Source: Trabulsiella odontotermitis (GTDB taxonomy: Bacteria > Pseudomonadota > Gammaproteobacteria > Enterobacterales > Enterobacteriaceae). Taken from it: a stretch of 64,000 nt of DNA. Of this stretch, positions 42,232-50,956 are shown piece after piece (positions within the stretch are counted from its first letter, which is position 1; the number at the start of each line of letters is the position of its first letter). A program made the position numbers and the translations under genes. The notes under the pieces are model-generated. The model had not been told where the DNA came from. It saw nothing but the letters and a program-made list of their open reading frames with translations, and did no database searches. The stretch lies in NCBI RefSeq assembly GCF_030053895.1, contig NZ_CP125781.1, forward strand, positions 1,736,001 through 1,800,000. The letters run 5' to 3'.

Positions 42232-43245
42232 CTAGCGGTGCAGCTTCCCGTGGTCGCGCAGCCAGGCGGCGGTGCGCATAATGCCTTCATCCACGGAGAT
42301 CACGGGCTGGTAACCCAGTTCGTCCTGTGCGCGGGTGGTGTCGAGGGTGAAATCAAAATTCAGCTTCGAGACACCGTAGTGCGTCAGGGCCGGTTCTTTG
42401 GCGGATTTATTGCCGAAGTGCTCCATGCTGCGGGCGATCATGTCCAGCATTGGGTAGGGCACCGAGCGGATGCGGCATTTGATGCCCAGCTCGTCGATGA
42501 GTTTTTGCACGATGCTGCGCAGTGTGCGGTGTTCGCCGTTGGTGATGTTGTATGCCCGCCCGGAGGGCAGCGCGTCGCACAACGGCTGGCTCGCCAGCCA
42601 CATCGCGTGAACGGCATTTTCGTAATAGGTCATGTCCACCAGTGCCTCACCGCCGCGCGGCAACAGCACGCTGCCGTAGTGATGCATCATCTGCGCCAGA
42701 CGGGGGATGAAAACTTTGTCATGGGGGCCGAACAGGCTCTGCGGGCGCAAAATCGTAAAACGGGTGTTGGGGTTGGCCTGCGCCAGCATCTGGATGACTT
42801 CTTCGCTTGCGGCCTTACTGCGGGCAAATTCATTGGCAAAACGGTGTGGACGAAAGTCTTCCTGAATATCCCGGTGATGGTGATAGTCGAAATAGAGCGA
42901 CGGGGAGGAGATATGAATAAAATTACGCACGCCCCATGCCACAGCCCATTCGCCCAGACGACGGGTGGCGCGCACGTTAGCGAGATCAAACGCCTGCTGC
43001 GTGCCCCAGGGTGAAGTGAAGCTGGAGCAATGCCACAGCGTATCAACGCCCGCCAGCATCACTTTGGCCTGAGAGGAGACCAGTTCGGTAAGATCGGCAT
43101 GGACAAACTCCGCACCCATTTTCATCAGCAGCGTGCCCATCGCTTCGTTGCGACCCGTCGCGCGTACGCTGATGCCTTTGTTGCGCAGGTATTCCACCGC
43201 ATTGCGGCCTAAACCGCTGGTGGCGCCGGTGACCAGAACCTTCAT
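42232..43245 (-). CDS. ybjS: YbjS, NAD(P)-binding SDR-like protein
   Basis: Extended short-chain dehydrogenase/reductase or epimerase-like protein, 337 residues from MKVLVTGATSGLGRN as in E. coli. The Rossmann motif TGATSGLG (6-13) and the YFDYHHHRD segment are visible; the usual YxxxK catalytic pair is not clear, so activity is uncertain. K-12 ybjS is annotated as a putative NAD(P)H-binding protein. It is the last of the ltaE-ybjT-ybjS group on the minus strand, though about 90 bases separate it from ybjT. Confidence 0.93.
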   Translation of the reverse strand: MKVLVTGATSGLGRNAVEYLRNKGISVRATGRNEAMGTLLMKMGAEFVHADLTELVSSQAKVMLAGVDTLWHCSSFTSPWGTQQAFDLANVRATRRLGEWAVAWGVRNFIHISSPSLYFDYHHHRDIQEDFRPHRFANEFARSKAASEEVIQMLAQANPNTRFTILRPQSLFGPHDKVFIPRLAQMMHHYGSVLLPRGGEALVDMTYYENAVHAMWLASQPLCDALPSGRAYNITNGEHRTLRSIVQKLIDELGIKCRIRSVPYPMLDMIARSMEHFGNKSAKEPALTHYGVSKLNFDFTLDTTRAQDELGYQPVISVDEGIMRTAAWLRDHGKLHR

Positions 43246-43332
43246 ATCCGTCCACATGATAAAAAAAGAATTTCGTGCGCATTTTTCCGTGAATTGCCAC
43301 AGTATGCAATGGGAAACATGAAAGAACTGTTG

Positions 43333-44775
43333 TTATTTTAAGACCTTGATTGTGATTTGTTCTGCAAAACGCGCAATTGTCCGCGCCATGCCTCTGAAAA
43401 TGAACAGATGTGCGGGGATCATCAGCAGCCAGTAAAACAGCCCCGGCATGCCATGCGGATGCCACCAGGCGCGTACATCCAGTTCGCGGTGCGAGCCTTT
43501 ATCGCAAAGGGTAAAACTGAGGCGGCCGAGTCCTGGCGCTTTCATGCCGAACAGCAACGTCAGCTGTTTTTCTGGCTCGACAATAATCACTTTCCAGCTG
43601 TCCACCGCGTCGCCGGTTTGCAGGTACTGATGGTCAGGGCGACCTTTCGCCAGCTTATGGCCGACCAGCAGATCCAGACTGGCGCGGATTTTCCACAGAA
43701 TATTGCCGAAGAAATAGCCCTCGTTGCCGCCGATGCGGTTGACCACTTCCCACAACGCGCTCAGGCTGGCAGAGGTCTGCACCGTGCAGCCCGCCTGTTT
43801 GGCGTAGTAGCCATATTCCGGGCGCCAGCGGGCAAACGCCTGCGGGTCGTAACCCCAGTCGCTGGAGTTCACCAGTTTTTCCTCTTCTTTCAGCGTGCGG
43901 CGCACCGCGTCATCAAAACGGATCAGCGACTGTGGAATGAGAACGCGCAGCGCGGCGTCATCGGCTAACAGATCGTGCTTCAACCCCTGGATCAGTGCCT
44001 TGGCGGTGGTTGGCGGCACGGAGGTAATCACATTGAGGAACCACACCGACACCCAACTGGTGGGGAAGGGCACGGGGATCAGCAGCCGGTGACGGCCACT
44101 GACCTGCATGAAATGCTCGAACTGCTGCTGATAACTCAGTACGTCCGGCCCGGCGGCTTCAAAAATGCGGTGATCAGGCGCAGGGTGATTTAACAGCTCT
44201 ACCAGATAAAACAGCAGGTTTTCCAGCGCAATCGGCGTGGTTCGCGAGCGTACCCAGCGCGGCGGCGTCAGCACCGGCAGGTTGTACACCATATCGCGCA
44301 TCACTTCGAAGGCAGCAGAGCCTGCGCCGACGATAATGCCGGCGCGCAGTTCCGTCACCGGGCAGCCCGCATCGCGCAGCACGTCGGCGGTGATTTGCCG
44401 GGCGCGCAGATGTTCTGACTGCTGACTTTCCGGTGCCTGCAGCGAGCTGAGAAAGATAATTTGCTTCACCGGCGTGTCACGCAACGCATCGCGTACGTTC
44501 AGTGCCACCTGCCGTTCATGGGCGACAAAATCGCCGCCTTCGCCCATGCCGTGTACCAGGTAATAAAGCGTGTCCACGCCGTTTAACAGGTCGGGCAGAT
44601 TTTGTGGCCAGATGAGATCGACCTGATGGCAGCTGACGCCGGGCAACTGTCGTTTTTCCAGCCGTTCAATACGACGTGCCGCCGCCCGCACGGTATAGCC
44701 GCGCTGGCTAAGCTCAGTCACCAGATGTTGGCCGATATAGCCGCTGGCGCCGAGCACCAGAATGGGTTGCGACAC
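43333..44775 (-). CDS. ybjT: YbjT, NAD(P)-binding protein with DUF2867 domain
   Basis: A 480-residue protein, E. coli about 476. The N-terminal 215 residues are a Rossmann fold (ILVLGASGYIGQHLV) of the atypical SDR type. The C-terminal part is a DUF2867 (polyketide cyclase-like) domain ending in a hydrophobic tail, LFYWLLMIPAHLFIFRG, that may sit on the membrane. Start is GTG at 44775, nine bases after AAGGAG; a GTG at 44784 lies inside that ribosome binding site and is unlikely. It follows ltaE closely in the same operon. Function unknown. Confidence 0.92.
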   Translation of the reverse strand: MSQPILVLGASGYIGQHLVTELSQRGYTVRAAARRIERLEKRQLPGVSCHQVDLIWPQNLPDLLNGVDTLYYLVHGMGEGGDFVAHERQVALNVRDALRDTPVKQIIFLSSLQAPESQQSEHLRARQITADVLRDAGCPVTELRAGIIVGAGSAAFEVMRDMVYNLPVLTPPRWVRSRTTPIALENLLFYLVELLNHPAPDHRIFEAAGPDVLSYQQQFEHFMQVSGRHRLLIPVPFPTSWVSVWFLNVITSVPPTTAKALIQGLKHDLLADDAALRVLIPQSLIRFDDAVRRTLKEEEKLVNSSDWGYDPQAFARWRPEYGYYAKQAGCTVQTSASLSALWEVVNRIGGNEGYFFGNILWKIRASLDLLVGHKLAKGRPDHQYLQTGDAVDSWKVIIVEPEKQLTLLFGMKAPGLGRLSFTLCDKGSHRELDVRAWWHPHGMPGLFYWLLMIPAHLFIFRGMARTIARFAEQITIKVLK

Positions 44776-44787
44776 GTACGCCACTCC

Positions 44788-45789
44788 TTAACGCTGTAAA
44801 AATGCCTGCCAGTGGCTGACTACCTGCGCCAGCTGTTCGCGGTTGACATCAAGATGCATTACCAGACGCAGGGCGGGAGCCGCGTTGATCAGCACGCCGC
44901 GCTCGCGCATAAACTCGCCCAGCGCGGCCGCGTGAGTTTCACCGACGCGAACAAACAGCATGTTGGTATCATGGCGCATGACATCGACGCCTGTTTCACG
45001 CAACTGCGCAGCCATCCAGGCGGCGTTGTCGTGATCCTGTTGCAGTCGCTGGACATTGTTTTTCAGCGCATACAACCCGGCGGCTGCCAGAATACCGGCC
45101 TGACGCATACCGCCGCCGGCCATTTTACGCCAGCGGGTTGCCCGTTTGATGTAGTCCGCGCTGCCGACCAGCAGCGAACCGACCGGCGTCCCCAGTCCTT
45201 TTGACAGGCAGATGGTGAAGGAGTCGCAGTATTGCGTCACGTCGCGGAGCTCGCAGCCGTAATCCACCACAGCGTTAAAGATCCGCGCGCCATCAACATG
45301 CAGGGAAAGCCCGCGCTCGCGGGTGAATTCCCACGCCTGTTTCAGGTATTCACGCGGCAGTACTTTGCCGTTGTGGGTGTTTTCCAGACTCAGCAGGCGC
45401 GTGCGCGCAAAGTGAATATCATCGGCTTTGATTTTGGCCGCGACGTTGTCGAGTGGCAGCGTGCCGTCCGGCGCGGCGTCAATCGGTTGCGGCTGAATGC
45501 TGCCCAGCACGGCAGCACCGCCCGCTTCATAGAGATAGTTATGCGCCACCTGGCCGACGATATACTCTTCGCCGCGTTCGCAATGGCTCAGCAGCGCCAC
45601 GAGATTGGCTTGGGTGCCGGTGGGTAGAAACAGCGCCGCCTCTTTTCCGCCCAGTTCGGCGGCGTAGCGCTGCAGTTCGTTGACGGTAGGGTCGTCGCCA
45701 TAGACGTCATCCCCGACCGGGGCAGCCATCATAGCTTCCAGCATGACACGCCCCGGACGGGTGACGGTATCACTACGTAGATCGATCAC
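44788..45789 (-). CDS. ltaE: L-allo-threonine aldolase
   Basis: PLP enzyme that splits L-threonine and L-allo-threonine to glycine and acetaldehyde. 333 residues as in E. coli, with a GTG start at 45789 after AAGGAAATGCC. The PLP lysine is Lys197 in ICLSKGLGTPVGS, and His83 in VAHNYLYEAGG stacks on the ring. DGARIFN contains the Asp that pairs with the pyridine nitrogen. It lies 38 bases after poxB on the same strand and leads into ybjT, as in the E. coli poxB-ltaE-ybjT unit. Confidence 0.97.
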   Translation of the reverse strand: MIDLRSDTVTRPGRVMLEAMMAAPVGDDVYGDDPTVNELQRYAAELGGKEAALFLPTGTQANLVALLSHCERGEEYIVGQVAHNYLYEAGGAAVLGSIQPQPIDAAPDGTLPLDNVAAKIKADDIHFARTRLLSLENTHNGKVLPREYLKQAWEFTRERGLSLHVDGARIFNAVVDYGCELRDVTQYCDSFTICLSKGLGTPVGSLLVGSADYIKRATRWRKMAGGGMRQAGILAAAGLYALKNNVQRLQQDHDNAAWMAAQLRETGVDVMRHDTNMLFVRVGETHAAALGEFMRERGVLINAAPALRLVMHLDVNREQLAQVVSHWQAFLQR

Positions 45790-45827
45790 GGCATTTCCTT
45801 ATCAGATACAGGGTAATGCCATCCTTT

Positions 45828-47546
45828 TTACCTGAGCCAGTTGGTTTTCGCCAGTTCGATCACTTCATCACCGCGTCCGCTGATGATGGCGCGCAGCATA
45901 TACAGACTGAATCCTTTGGCCTGTTCGAGTTTAATTTGCGGTGGGATCGCCAGCTCTTCTTTTGCCACCACGACGTCCACCAGTACCGGGCCGTCAATGC
46001 TGAAAGCGCGTTGAAGCGCGTCATTGACGTCCGCAGCTTTCTCCACCCGAATACCGGTAATGCCGCAGGCTTCGGCGATGCGGGCAAAATTGGTGTCGTG
46101 CAGTTCGGTGCCATCGGTCAGATAGCCACCCGCTTTCATCTCCATCGCCACAAAGCCAAGCACACTGTTGTTAAAGACGATGATTTTCACCGGCAGTTTC
46201 ATCTGCACTACTGACAGAAAATCCCCCATTAGCATACTGAAACCGCCGTCGCCGCACATCGCCACCACCTGACGGTTGGGATCGGTCGCTTTGGCGCCTA
46301 ACGCCTGCGGCATGGCGTTGGCCATTGAGCCGTGGTTAAACGAGCCAATCAGACGGCGCTTGCCGTTCATCTTCAGATAGCGCGCCGCCCAGACGGTAGG
46401 CGTGCCAACGTCGCAGGTGAAGATGGCGTCGTCATCGGCGAGCTGGCTGATTTGCTGCGCCAGATACTGCGGGTGAATCGCTTTGTCGCTTGGTTTAGCC
46501 AGGTCGTCCAGCCCTTTGCGCGCGTCGCGGTAGTGCTCCAGTGCCTTATCGAGGAATTTACGGTCAGTTTTTTCTTCTACAAATGGCAACAGCGCAGACA
46601 GTGTGGATTTGATATCACCCACCAGCGCCATATCGACTTTACTGTGCGCACCAATACCGGCGGGATTGATATCGATCTGAATGATTTTGGCGTCGGTCGG
46701 GTAAAAGGCGCGGTACGGGAACTGGGTACCGAGCAGCACCAGCGTGTCGGCGTTCATCATGGTGTGGAAACCGGAAGAAAAACCAATCAGCCCGGTCATG
46801 CCGACGTCGTACGGGTTGTCATACTCGACGTGCTCTTTACCGCGCAGAGCGTGGACAATCGGCGCTTTCAGTTTCGCGGCAAATTCAACCAGCTCTTTAT
46901 GCGCGCCCGCACAACCGCTGCCGCACATCAGGGCGATGTTGCTCGAATAGCGCAACAATTGCGCCAGTTTTCTCAGTTCTTCTTCGGCAGGCGTCACGAT
47001 CGGCTGCGGTGCGTGATACCAGTGCGAACTGGCAGTTTCTGGTGCCGGTTTCAGAGCCACATCGCCGGGTAACACCACCACTGACACGCCGCGTTTCAGC
47101 ACGGCCTGACGCATCGCGACGGCCAACACCTGGGGGATTTGTTCCGGGTTCGACACCAGCTCACAGTAGTGGCTACATTCACGGAACAGCTCCTGCGGAT
47201 GCGTCTCCTGAAAATAGCCGCTGCCGATTTCACTGGAGGGAATATGCGCGGCGATCGCCAGCACCGGAACGTGGTTACGGTGGCAGTCGAACAGCCCGTT
47301 AATCAGGTGCAGGTTACCCGGCCCGCAGGAACCCGCACACACCGCCAGCTCTCCGGTTAATTGTGCCTCTGCGCCTGCGGCAAAGGCCGCCACCTCTTCA
47401 TGGCGTGTCGACATCCAGTCAATCGTGCCCATCCGGTTCAGGCTATCGCTCAGACCGTTCAGCGAGTCTCCGGTGACTCCCCAGATACGTTTGACACCCG
47501 CCTGTTCGAGAGTTTTTGCAATATAAGCCGCCACGGTTTGTTTCAT
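45828..47546 (-). CDS. poxB: Pyruvate oxidase (ubiquinone, cytochrome)
   Basis: Peripheral membrane flavoenzyme that decarboxylates pyruvate to acetate and CO2 and reduces ubiquinone; important in stationary phase. 572 residues as in E. coli. The TPP-binding domain is at the C-terminal half (MCGDGGFSMLMGDFLSVVQMKLPVKIIVFNN); the N-terminal pyrimidine domain has the conserved Glu in TRHEEVAAFAAGAEA. The terminal ~24 residues form the lipid-activated membrane-binding helix (GRGDEVIELAKTNWLR). The start is ATG 47546 behind GGAGATGG. Confidence 0.98.
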   Translation of the reverse strand: MKQTVAAYIAKTLEQAGVKRIWGVTGDSLNGLSDSLNRMGTIDWMSTRHEEVAAFAAGAEAQLTGELAVCAGSCGPGNLHLINGLFDCHRNHVPVLAIAAHIPSSEIGSGYFQETHPQELFRECSHYCELVSNPEQIPQVLAVAMRQAVLKRGVSVVVLPGDVALKPAPETASSHWYHAPQPIVTPAEEELRKLAQLLRYSSNIALMCGSGCAGAHKELVEFAAKLKAPIVHALRGKEHVEYDNPYDVGMTGLIGFSSGFHTMMNADTLVLLGTQFPYRAFYPTDAKIIQIDINPAGIGAHSKVDMALVGDIKSTLSALLPFVEEKTDRKFLDKALEHYRDARKGLDDLAKPSDKAIHPQYLAQQISQLADDDAIFTCDVGTPTVWAARYLKMNGKRRLIGSFNHGSMANAMPQALGAKATDPNRQVVAMCGDGGFSMLMGDFLSVVQMKLPVKIIVFNNSVLGFVAMEMKAGGYLTDGTELHDTNFARIAEACGITGIRVEKAADVNDALQRAFSIDGPVLVDVVVAKEELAIPPQIKLEQAKGFSLYMLRAIISGRGDEVIELAKTNWLR

Positions 47547-47580
47547 GGTTGTCCATCTCCGTTTTTGTGATAACGCTTAC

Positions 47581-47589
47581 AAGCTTAGA
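47581..47589 (-). promoter_or_regulatory. Candidate RpoS -10 of poxB
   Basis: On the minus strand TCTAAGCTT matches the sigma-S -10 pattern KCTAYRCTT except at one position. It predicts a leader of about 27 bases. poxB is RpoS-dependent in E. coli, which supports the call. Confidence 0.5.
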
Positions 47590-47699
47590 AGAAAGTCACC
47601 GTATTGCCCGACAAATACCTGCCATTAAAAGGTGCTTTTCATGCGCAATTATTCGGCATAATCTGATGGTACCTCAAATGAAAACAGGAATTATTTCAA

Positions 47700-48134
47700 A
47701 TGGCTGAATCATTATTACTTGCTGTTAATAGAAAGCTCGCGTGCGACGATCTCGGTAAACTCTTGTTACGACTTGCCGTGGGCGGGCTGATGTTGTTTCA
47801 CGGCTTACATAAGTTATTTGATGGGGTTGCGGGCATCAGCGGTATGCTGGTGGCCAAAGGATTACCGGGGTTTATCGCTTATGGTGTATTGATTGGTGAA
47901 GTGGTCGCACCGGTGCTGATTATTCTTGGTGTGCTGACGCGCCCGGCAGCGCTGGTGTTGGCGCTGACGATGATCGTGGCATGGCTGATGGTCGGGATGG
48001 GCGAAACCTTCGCGCTGGACAAGGTCGGGGCATGGGCGATTGAGAGCCTGGTTTATTTCTTCATTGGCGCGCTGGCGGTGGCGTTTTTAGGGGCAGGGCG
48101 ATACGCGGTAGCGAAAGATCCCGCGTGGAAATAG
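47700..48134 (+). CDS. DoxX-family membrane protein
   Basis: A 144-residue protein with four hydrophobic segments and the DoxX signature GLMLFHGLHKLFDG followed by AKGLPGFIAYGVLIGEVVAPVLIILGVLTRPAAL. DoxX relatives (YphA, YqjF, CatD types) have been linked to redox or thiol stress and to membrane respiratory complexes, but no function can be assigned. It starts at ATG 47700 with AGGA about ten bases upstream. It is divergent from poxB and convergent with hcr. K-12 has no gene here, so it is accessory relative to K-12. Confidence 0.88.
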   Translation: MAESLLLAVNRKLACDDLGKLLLRLAVGGLMLFHGLHKLFDGVAGISGMLVAKGLPGFIAYGVLIGEVVAPVLIILGVLTRPAALVLALTMIVAWLMVGMGETFALDKVGAWAIESLVYFFIGALAVAFLGAGRYAVAKDPAWK

Positions 48135-48138
48135 CGGC

Positions 48139-48178
48139 TTTGTAAGCCCGGTAAGCGCTGGCGCCACCGGGCTTTACA
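48139..48178. repeat. REP-like palindrome between DoxX gene and hcr
   Basis: An imperfect palindrome with outer arms GTAAGCCCGGT and the near-complement ACCGGGCTTTAC around GCGCTGGCGCC. This resembles the extragenic palindromes common in Enterobacter and Klebsiella 3' regions. Placed between two convergent genes, it may end both transcripts. Confidence 0.5.
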
Positions 48179-48180
48179 GA

Positions 48181-49149
48181 CTACGCGAGGACAAGATCAC
48201 CCTGCGGATGGCAGGAGCAGGCCAGCACGTAACCGCTGGCGATCTCCTGCTCCGTCAGAGTCATAGTACTGCTGACAGTGTAATTGCCGGAAACGACTTT
48301 GGTTTTACAACTTCCACATACCCCGGCGCGACAGGCGGCATTGACCGGGACTTTGTTGCTTTCCAGTGCTTCCAGCAACGTGGTGCCGACACGGCCAAAA
48401 AATGTTTTTGCCGGTTGCAGTTTGGTGAATTTCAGCCCGCTGGTGGCCGCTTCCGCGACCGGTGTAAAAAACTGCTCTTTATAGAACTGTGTAACACCCA
48501 GCGCTTTCACTTCATCTTCTACCATCGCCATGTACGGCGCCGGACCGCAGGTCATCACTGTGCGGGAGGCGAGATCCGGTACCCCCGCCAGCAACTCACG
48601 GGTGAGACGACCAGCAATGAAACCGTCCGTGGCGTTGTTTTCTGCGACCAGAGTGACGGGATACTGACGCCACTCATCGGCGAAAATAACGTCCTGCGGC
48701 GAACGGACGTTAAAGATCACCTGCACATCCGCCTGTGGACGATATTTTGCCAGCCAGCGACGCATCGACATCACCGGCGTCACGCCGCAACCACCGGCCA
48801 ACAGCAGAAAACGGTCGGTCGCTTTGTCATCACAGGTGAATTCACCCTGAGCACCAGAAAGCCAGAGGTAATCGCCACGTTTCACGTCGTTCGTCAGCCA
48901 CTGCGAACCCGTGCCATCATCAATGCGACGGATGGTCAGCGTGAGGTACTCGCTGACGCCCGGCGTTGAAGAGAGCGTATAGGCACGCAGGGTCTCCGCC
49001 GAATTGCGGATACTGACCAGCGCATATTGTCCGGCGCGGTACGGATAATAGTCGTGACACAGCAGCGACAGCGTCCAGACATCCGGGGTTTCCTGAGTGA
49101 TGTGATGAACCTGCATCCGCCACGGACACTGTGATGTTGGCATCGTCAT
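48181..49149 (-). CDS. hcr: Hcr, NADH oxidoreductase for hybrid-cluster protein
   Basis: Flavo-iron-sulfur reductase that passes electrons from NADH to Hcp. From MTMPTSQCPW the length is 322 residues, as in E. coli. A ferredoxin-reductase FAD/NAD module comes first (RAYTLSSTPG, GGCGVTPVMSMRRWL) and a plant-type [2Fe-2S] domain last, with CRAGVCGSCKTK and a fourth cysteine in ACSCHPQG. The chosen start follows TAAGGAG; a longer frame into hcp is rejected. Operon with hcp, gap about ten bases. Confidence 0.97.
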   Translation of the reverse strand: MTMPTSQCPWRMQVHHITQETPDVWTLSLLCHDYYPYRAGQYALVSIRNSAETLRAYTLSSTPGVSEYLTLTIRRIDDGTGSQWLTNDVKRGDYLWLSGAQGEFTCDDKATDRFLLLAGGCGVTPVMSMRRWLAKYRPQADVQVIFNVRSPQDVIFADEWRQYPVTLVAENNATDGFIAGRLTRELLAGVPDLASRTVMTCGPAPYMAMVEDEVKALGVTQFYKEQFFTPVAEAATSGLKFTKLQPAKTFFGRVGTTLLEALESNKVPVNAACRAGVCGSCKTKVVSGNYTVSSTMTLTEQEIASGYVLACSCHPQGDLVLA

Positions 49150-49159
49150 GCTTAACTCC

Positions 49160-50812
49160 TTACGCGCACAGTAACTGCTGCATATCCTGTTCAACGGTGG
49201 TGACCGAACGCAGGCCAAATTTCTCATTCAGCACGGCCAGTAGATCCGGCGTCAGGAAGCCAGGCGCAGTCGGGCCGGTGACGATGTTTTTCACGCCCAG
49301 CGACAGTAAAGTCAGCAAAATGACAATCGCTTTCTGTTCGAACCAGGAGAGTACCAGCGACAGCGGCAGATCGTTCACACCACAGCCCAGTTTTTCCGCC
49401 AGAGTTACCGCCAGAATGATCGCGGAATAGGCGTCGTTACACTGACCGGCATCCACCAGACGCGGCAGACCTTCGATGTCGCCGAAGTCCAGCTTGTTGA
49501 AACGATATTTACCGCACGCCAGCGTCAGGATCAGGCAGTCGTCCGGCACGCTGGTGGCGAAATCGGTGAAGTAGCTGCGTTCATCGCGCGCACCGTCACA
49601 GCCGCCGACCAGGAAGATGTGCCGCAGTTTTTCACGGCTGACCAGGTCTATCAGGGTGTCTGCCGCGCCGAGCAGCGTCTGGCGGCCAAAGCCGACGGTG
49701 ATCAGATGTTCAATTTCGCTGTACGGGAAGCCCGCCATTTGCTGCGCCTGATTGATAATCGGTGAGAAATCGTCGCCTTCGAGGTGGCTCACACCCGGCC
49801 AGCCGACGATGCTGCGGGTCCAGATGCGGTCGTCGTAGGCACCCACGGTAGGGTCGATTATGCAGTTGGAAGTCATGACGATGGGGCCAGGGAAACGGGC
49901 GAATTCTACCTGCTGATTCTGCCAGCCGCTGCCGTAGTTACCAACGAGATGTTTGAATTTACGCAGTTCAGGATAACCATGCGCCGGCAGCATTTCACCG
50001 TGGGTATAGACGTTAACGCCAGTGCCTTCGGTTTGCTGTAACAGGTTGTAGAGATCTTTCAGGTCATGGCCGGAGATAAGAATGCACTTCCCGGCAACGG
50101 CTTTCACGTTGACTTGCGTCGGGGTCGGATGGCCGTAAGCGTCGGTTTCACCGGCGTCGAGGATGCTCATCACTTTGAAATTCATCTGGCCGATTTCCAT
50201 CGAGCATTCCAGTAGCGCGTTCATGTCTGTCGGCCAGGTACCCAGCCACGCCATGATTTTATGATATTGCGCATAAATACTGTTGTCGTACTGCCCCAGC
50301 ACATGTGCGTGTTCCATGTACGCCGCGGCGCCTTTCAGACCATACAGGCACAGCAGACGCAGGCCGAGAATGTTGTCACCAATCGCCGCTTTGTCTTTAT
50401 TCGGGGTGAATTCGGCGGCCTGACGTTGCAGTTCTCCGAGGTCGTCGCTGACCAGTTGCAGACCGGCCATCGGGTTATCAACGGCTACTGCCGGATCGTT
50501 ATGCAGGCACTGCGCTTTCAGCATTTCGCGTCTGGCGATGGCTTCACGCGCGTAGGCAATAATGCGGGGGGAATCAAAGTTAACGTTGGTCAGGGTAGAG
50601 AAGAAGGCGCGAGGCGCAAAGTTATCGATATCATGGTCGATAATGCCGTATTCACGTGCTTTTACAGCCCATGCCGACAAGCCCTGCAGCGTGGCGATCA
50701 GCAGATCCTGCAGATCGGAGGTTTCCGCGGTTTTACCGCACATACCCTGCGCGTAAGAACAGCCGTTACCTGCCGGGGTACGAATGGTTTGTTCACATTG
50801 CACACAAAACAT
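49160..50812 (-). CDS. hcp: Hybrid-cluster protein (NO reductase Hcp)
   Basis: Prismane protein with a hybrid Fe-S-O cluster, reported to reduce nitric oxide and to S-nitrosylate proteins under anaerobic nitrosative stress. This Hcp is unrelated to the T6SS Hcp. 550 residues, as in E. coli, from ATG 50812. The N-terminal cysteines Cys3, Cys6, Cys18 and Cys25 (MFCVQCEQT, GCSYAQGMC) bind the first cluster; hybrid-cluster ligands lie further on (GCDGARDE, LACGKYRFNK, DAGQCNDAYSA). It is the first gene of hcp-hcr. Confidence 0.98.
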   Translation of the reverse strand: MFCVQCEQTIRTPAGNGCSYAQGMCGKTAETSDLQDLLIATLQGLSAWAVKAREYGIIDHDIDNFAPRAFFSTLTNVNFDSPRIIAYAREAIARREMLKAQCLHNDPAVAVDNPMAGLQLVSDDLGELQRQAAEFTPNKDKAAIGDNILGLRLLCLYGLKGAAAYMEHAHVLGQYDNSIYAQYHKIMAWLGTWPTDMNALLECSMEIGQMNFKVMSILDAGETDAYGHPTPTQVNVKAVAGKCILISGHDLKDLYNLLQQTEGTGVNVYTHGEMLPAHGYPELRKFKHLVGNYGSGWQNQQVEFARFPGPIVMTSNCIIDPTVGAYDDRIWTRSIVGWPGVSHLEGDDFSPIINQAQQMAGFPYSEIEHLITVGFGRQTLLGAADTLIDLVSREKLRHIFLVGGCDGARDERSYFTDFATSVPDDCLILTLACGKYRFNKLDFGDIEGLPRLVDAGQCNDAYSAIILAVTLAEKLGCGVNDLPLSLVLSWFEQKAIVILLTLLSLGVKNIVTGPTAPGFLTPDLLAVLNEKFGLRSVTTVEQDMQQLLCA

Positions 50813-50826
50813 GGTCACACCTTTTA

Positions 50827-50849
50827 AAGTTATATTTGAGATACATGTT
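50827..50849 (-). promoter_or_regulatory. NsrR-like operator of hcp
   Basis: On the minus strand the 23-bp site is an 11-1-11 inverted repeat, AACATGTATCT, C, AAATATAACTT. It agrees with the NsrR consensus AAGATGYATTT-n-AAATRCATCTT at most positions. It overlaps the predicted start, near 50845, downstream of TAATCT. NsrR repression of hcp is known from E. coli. Confidence 0.78.
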
Positions 50850-50908
50850 TAAGATTAAGCCTGTGCTATGTCGCTGAAAAGGTATTTTTAATGCAACTTA
50901 CACAGAGA

Positions 50909-50922
50909 TTGATTTAGCGCAA
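50909..50922 (-). promoter_or_regulatory. FNR-like site upstream of hcp
   Basis: TTGAT-N4-CGCAA resembles the FNR consensus TTGAT-N4-ATCAA with a weaker right half. Its centre is about 70 bases upstream of the predicted hcp start, as for the E. coli gene. Confidence 0.55.
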
Positions 50923-50956
50923 TTTTGGCGGTAATGGCATTACCGCCATGGAGGTA

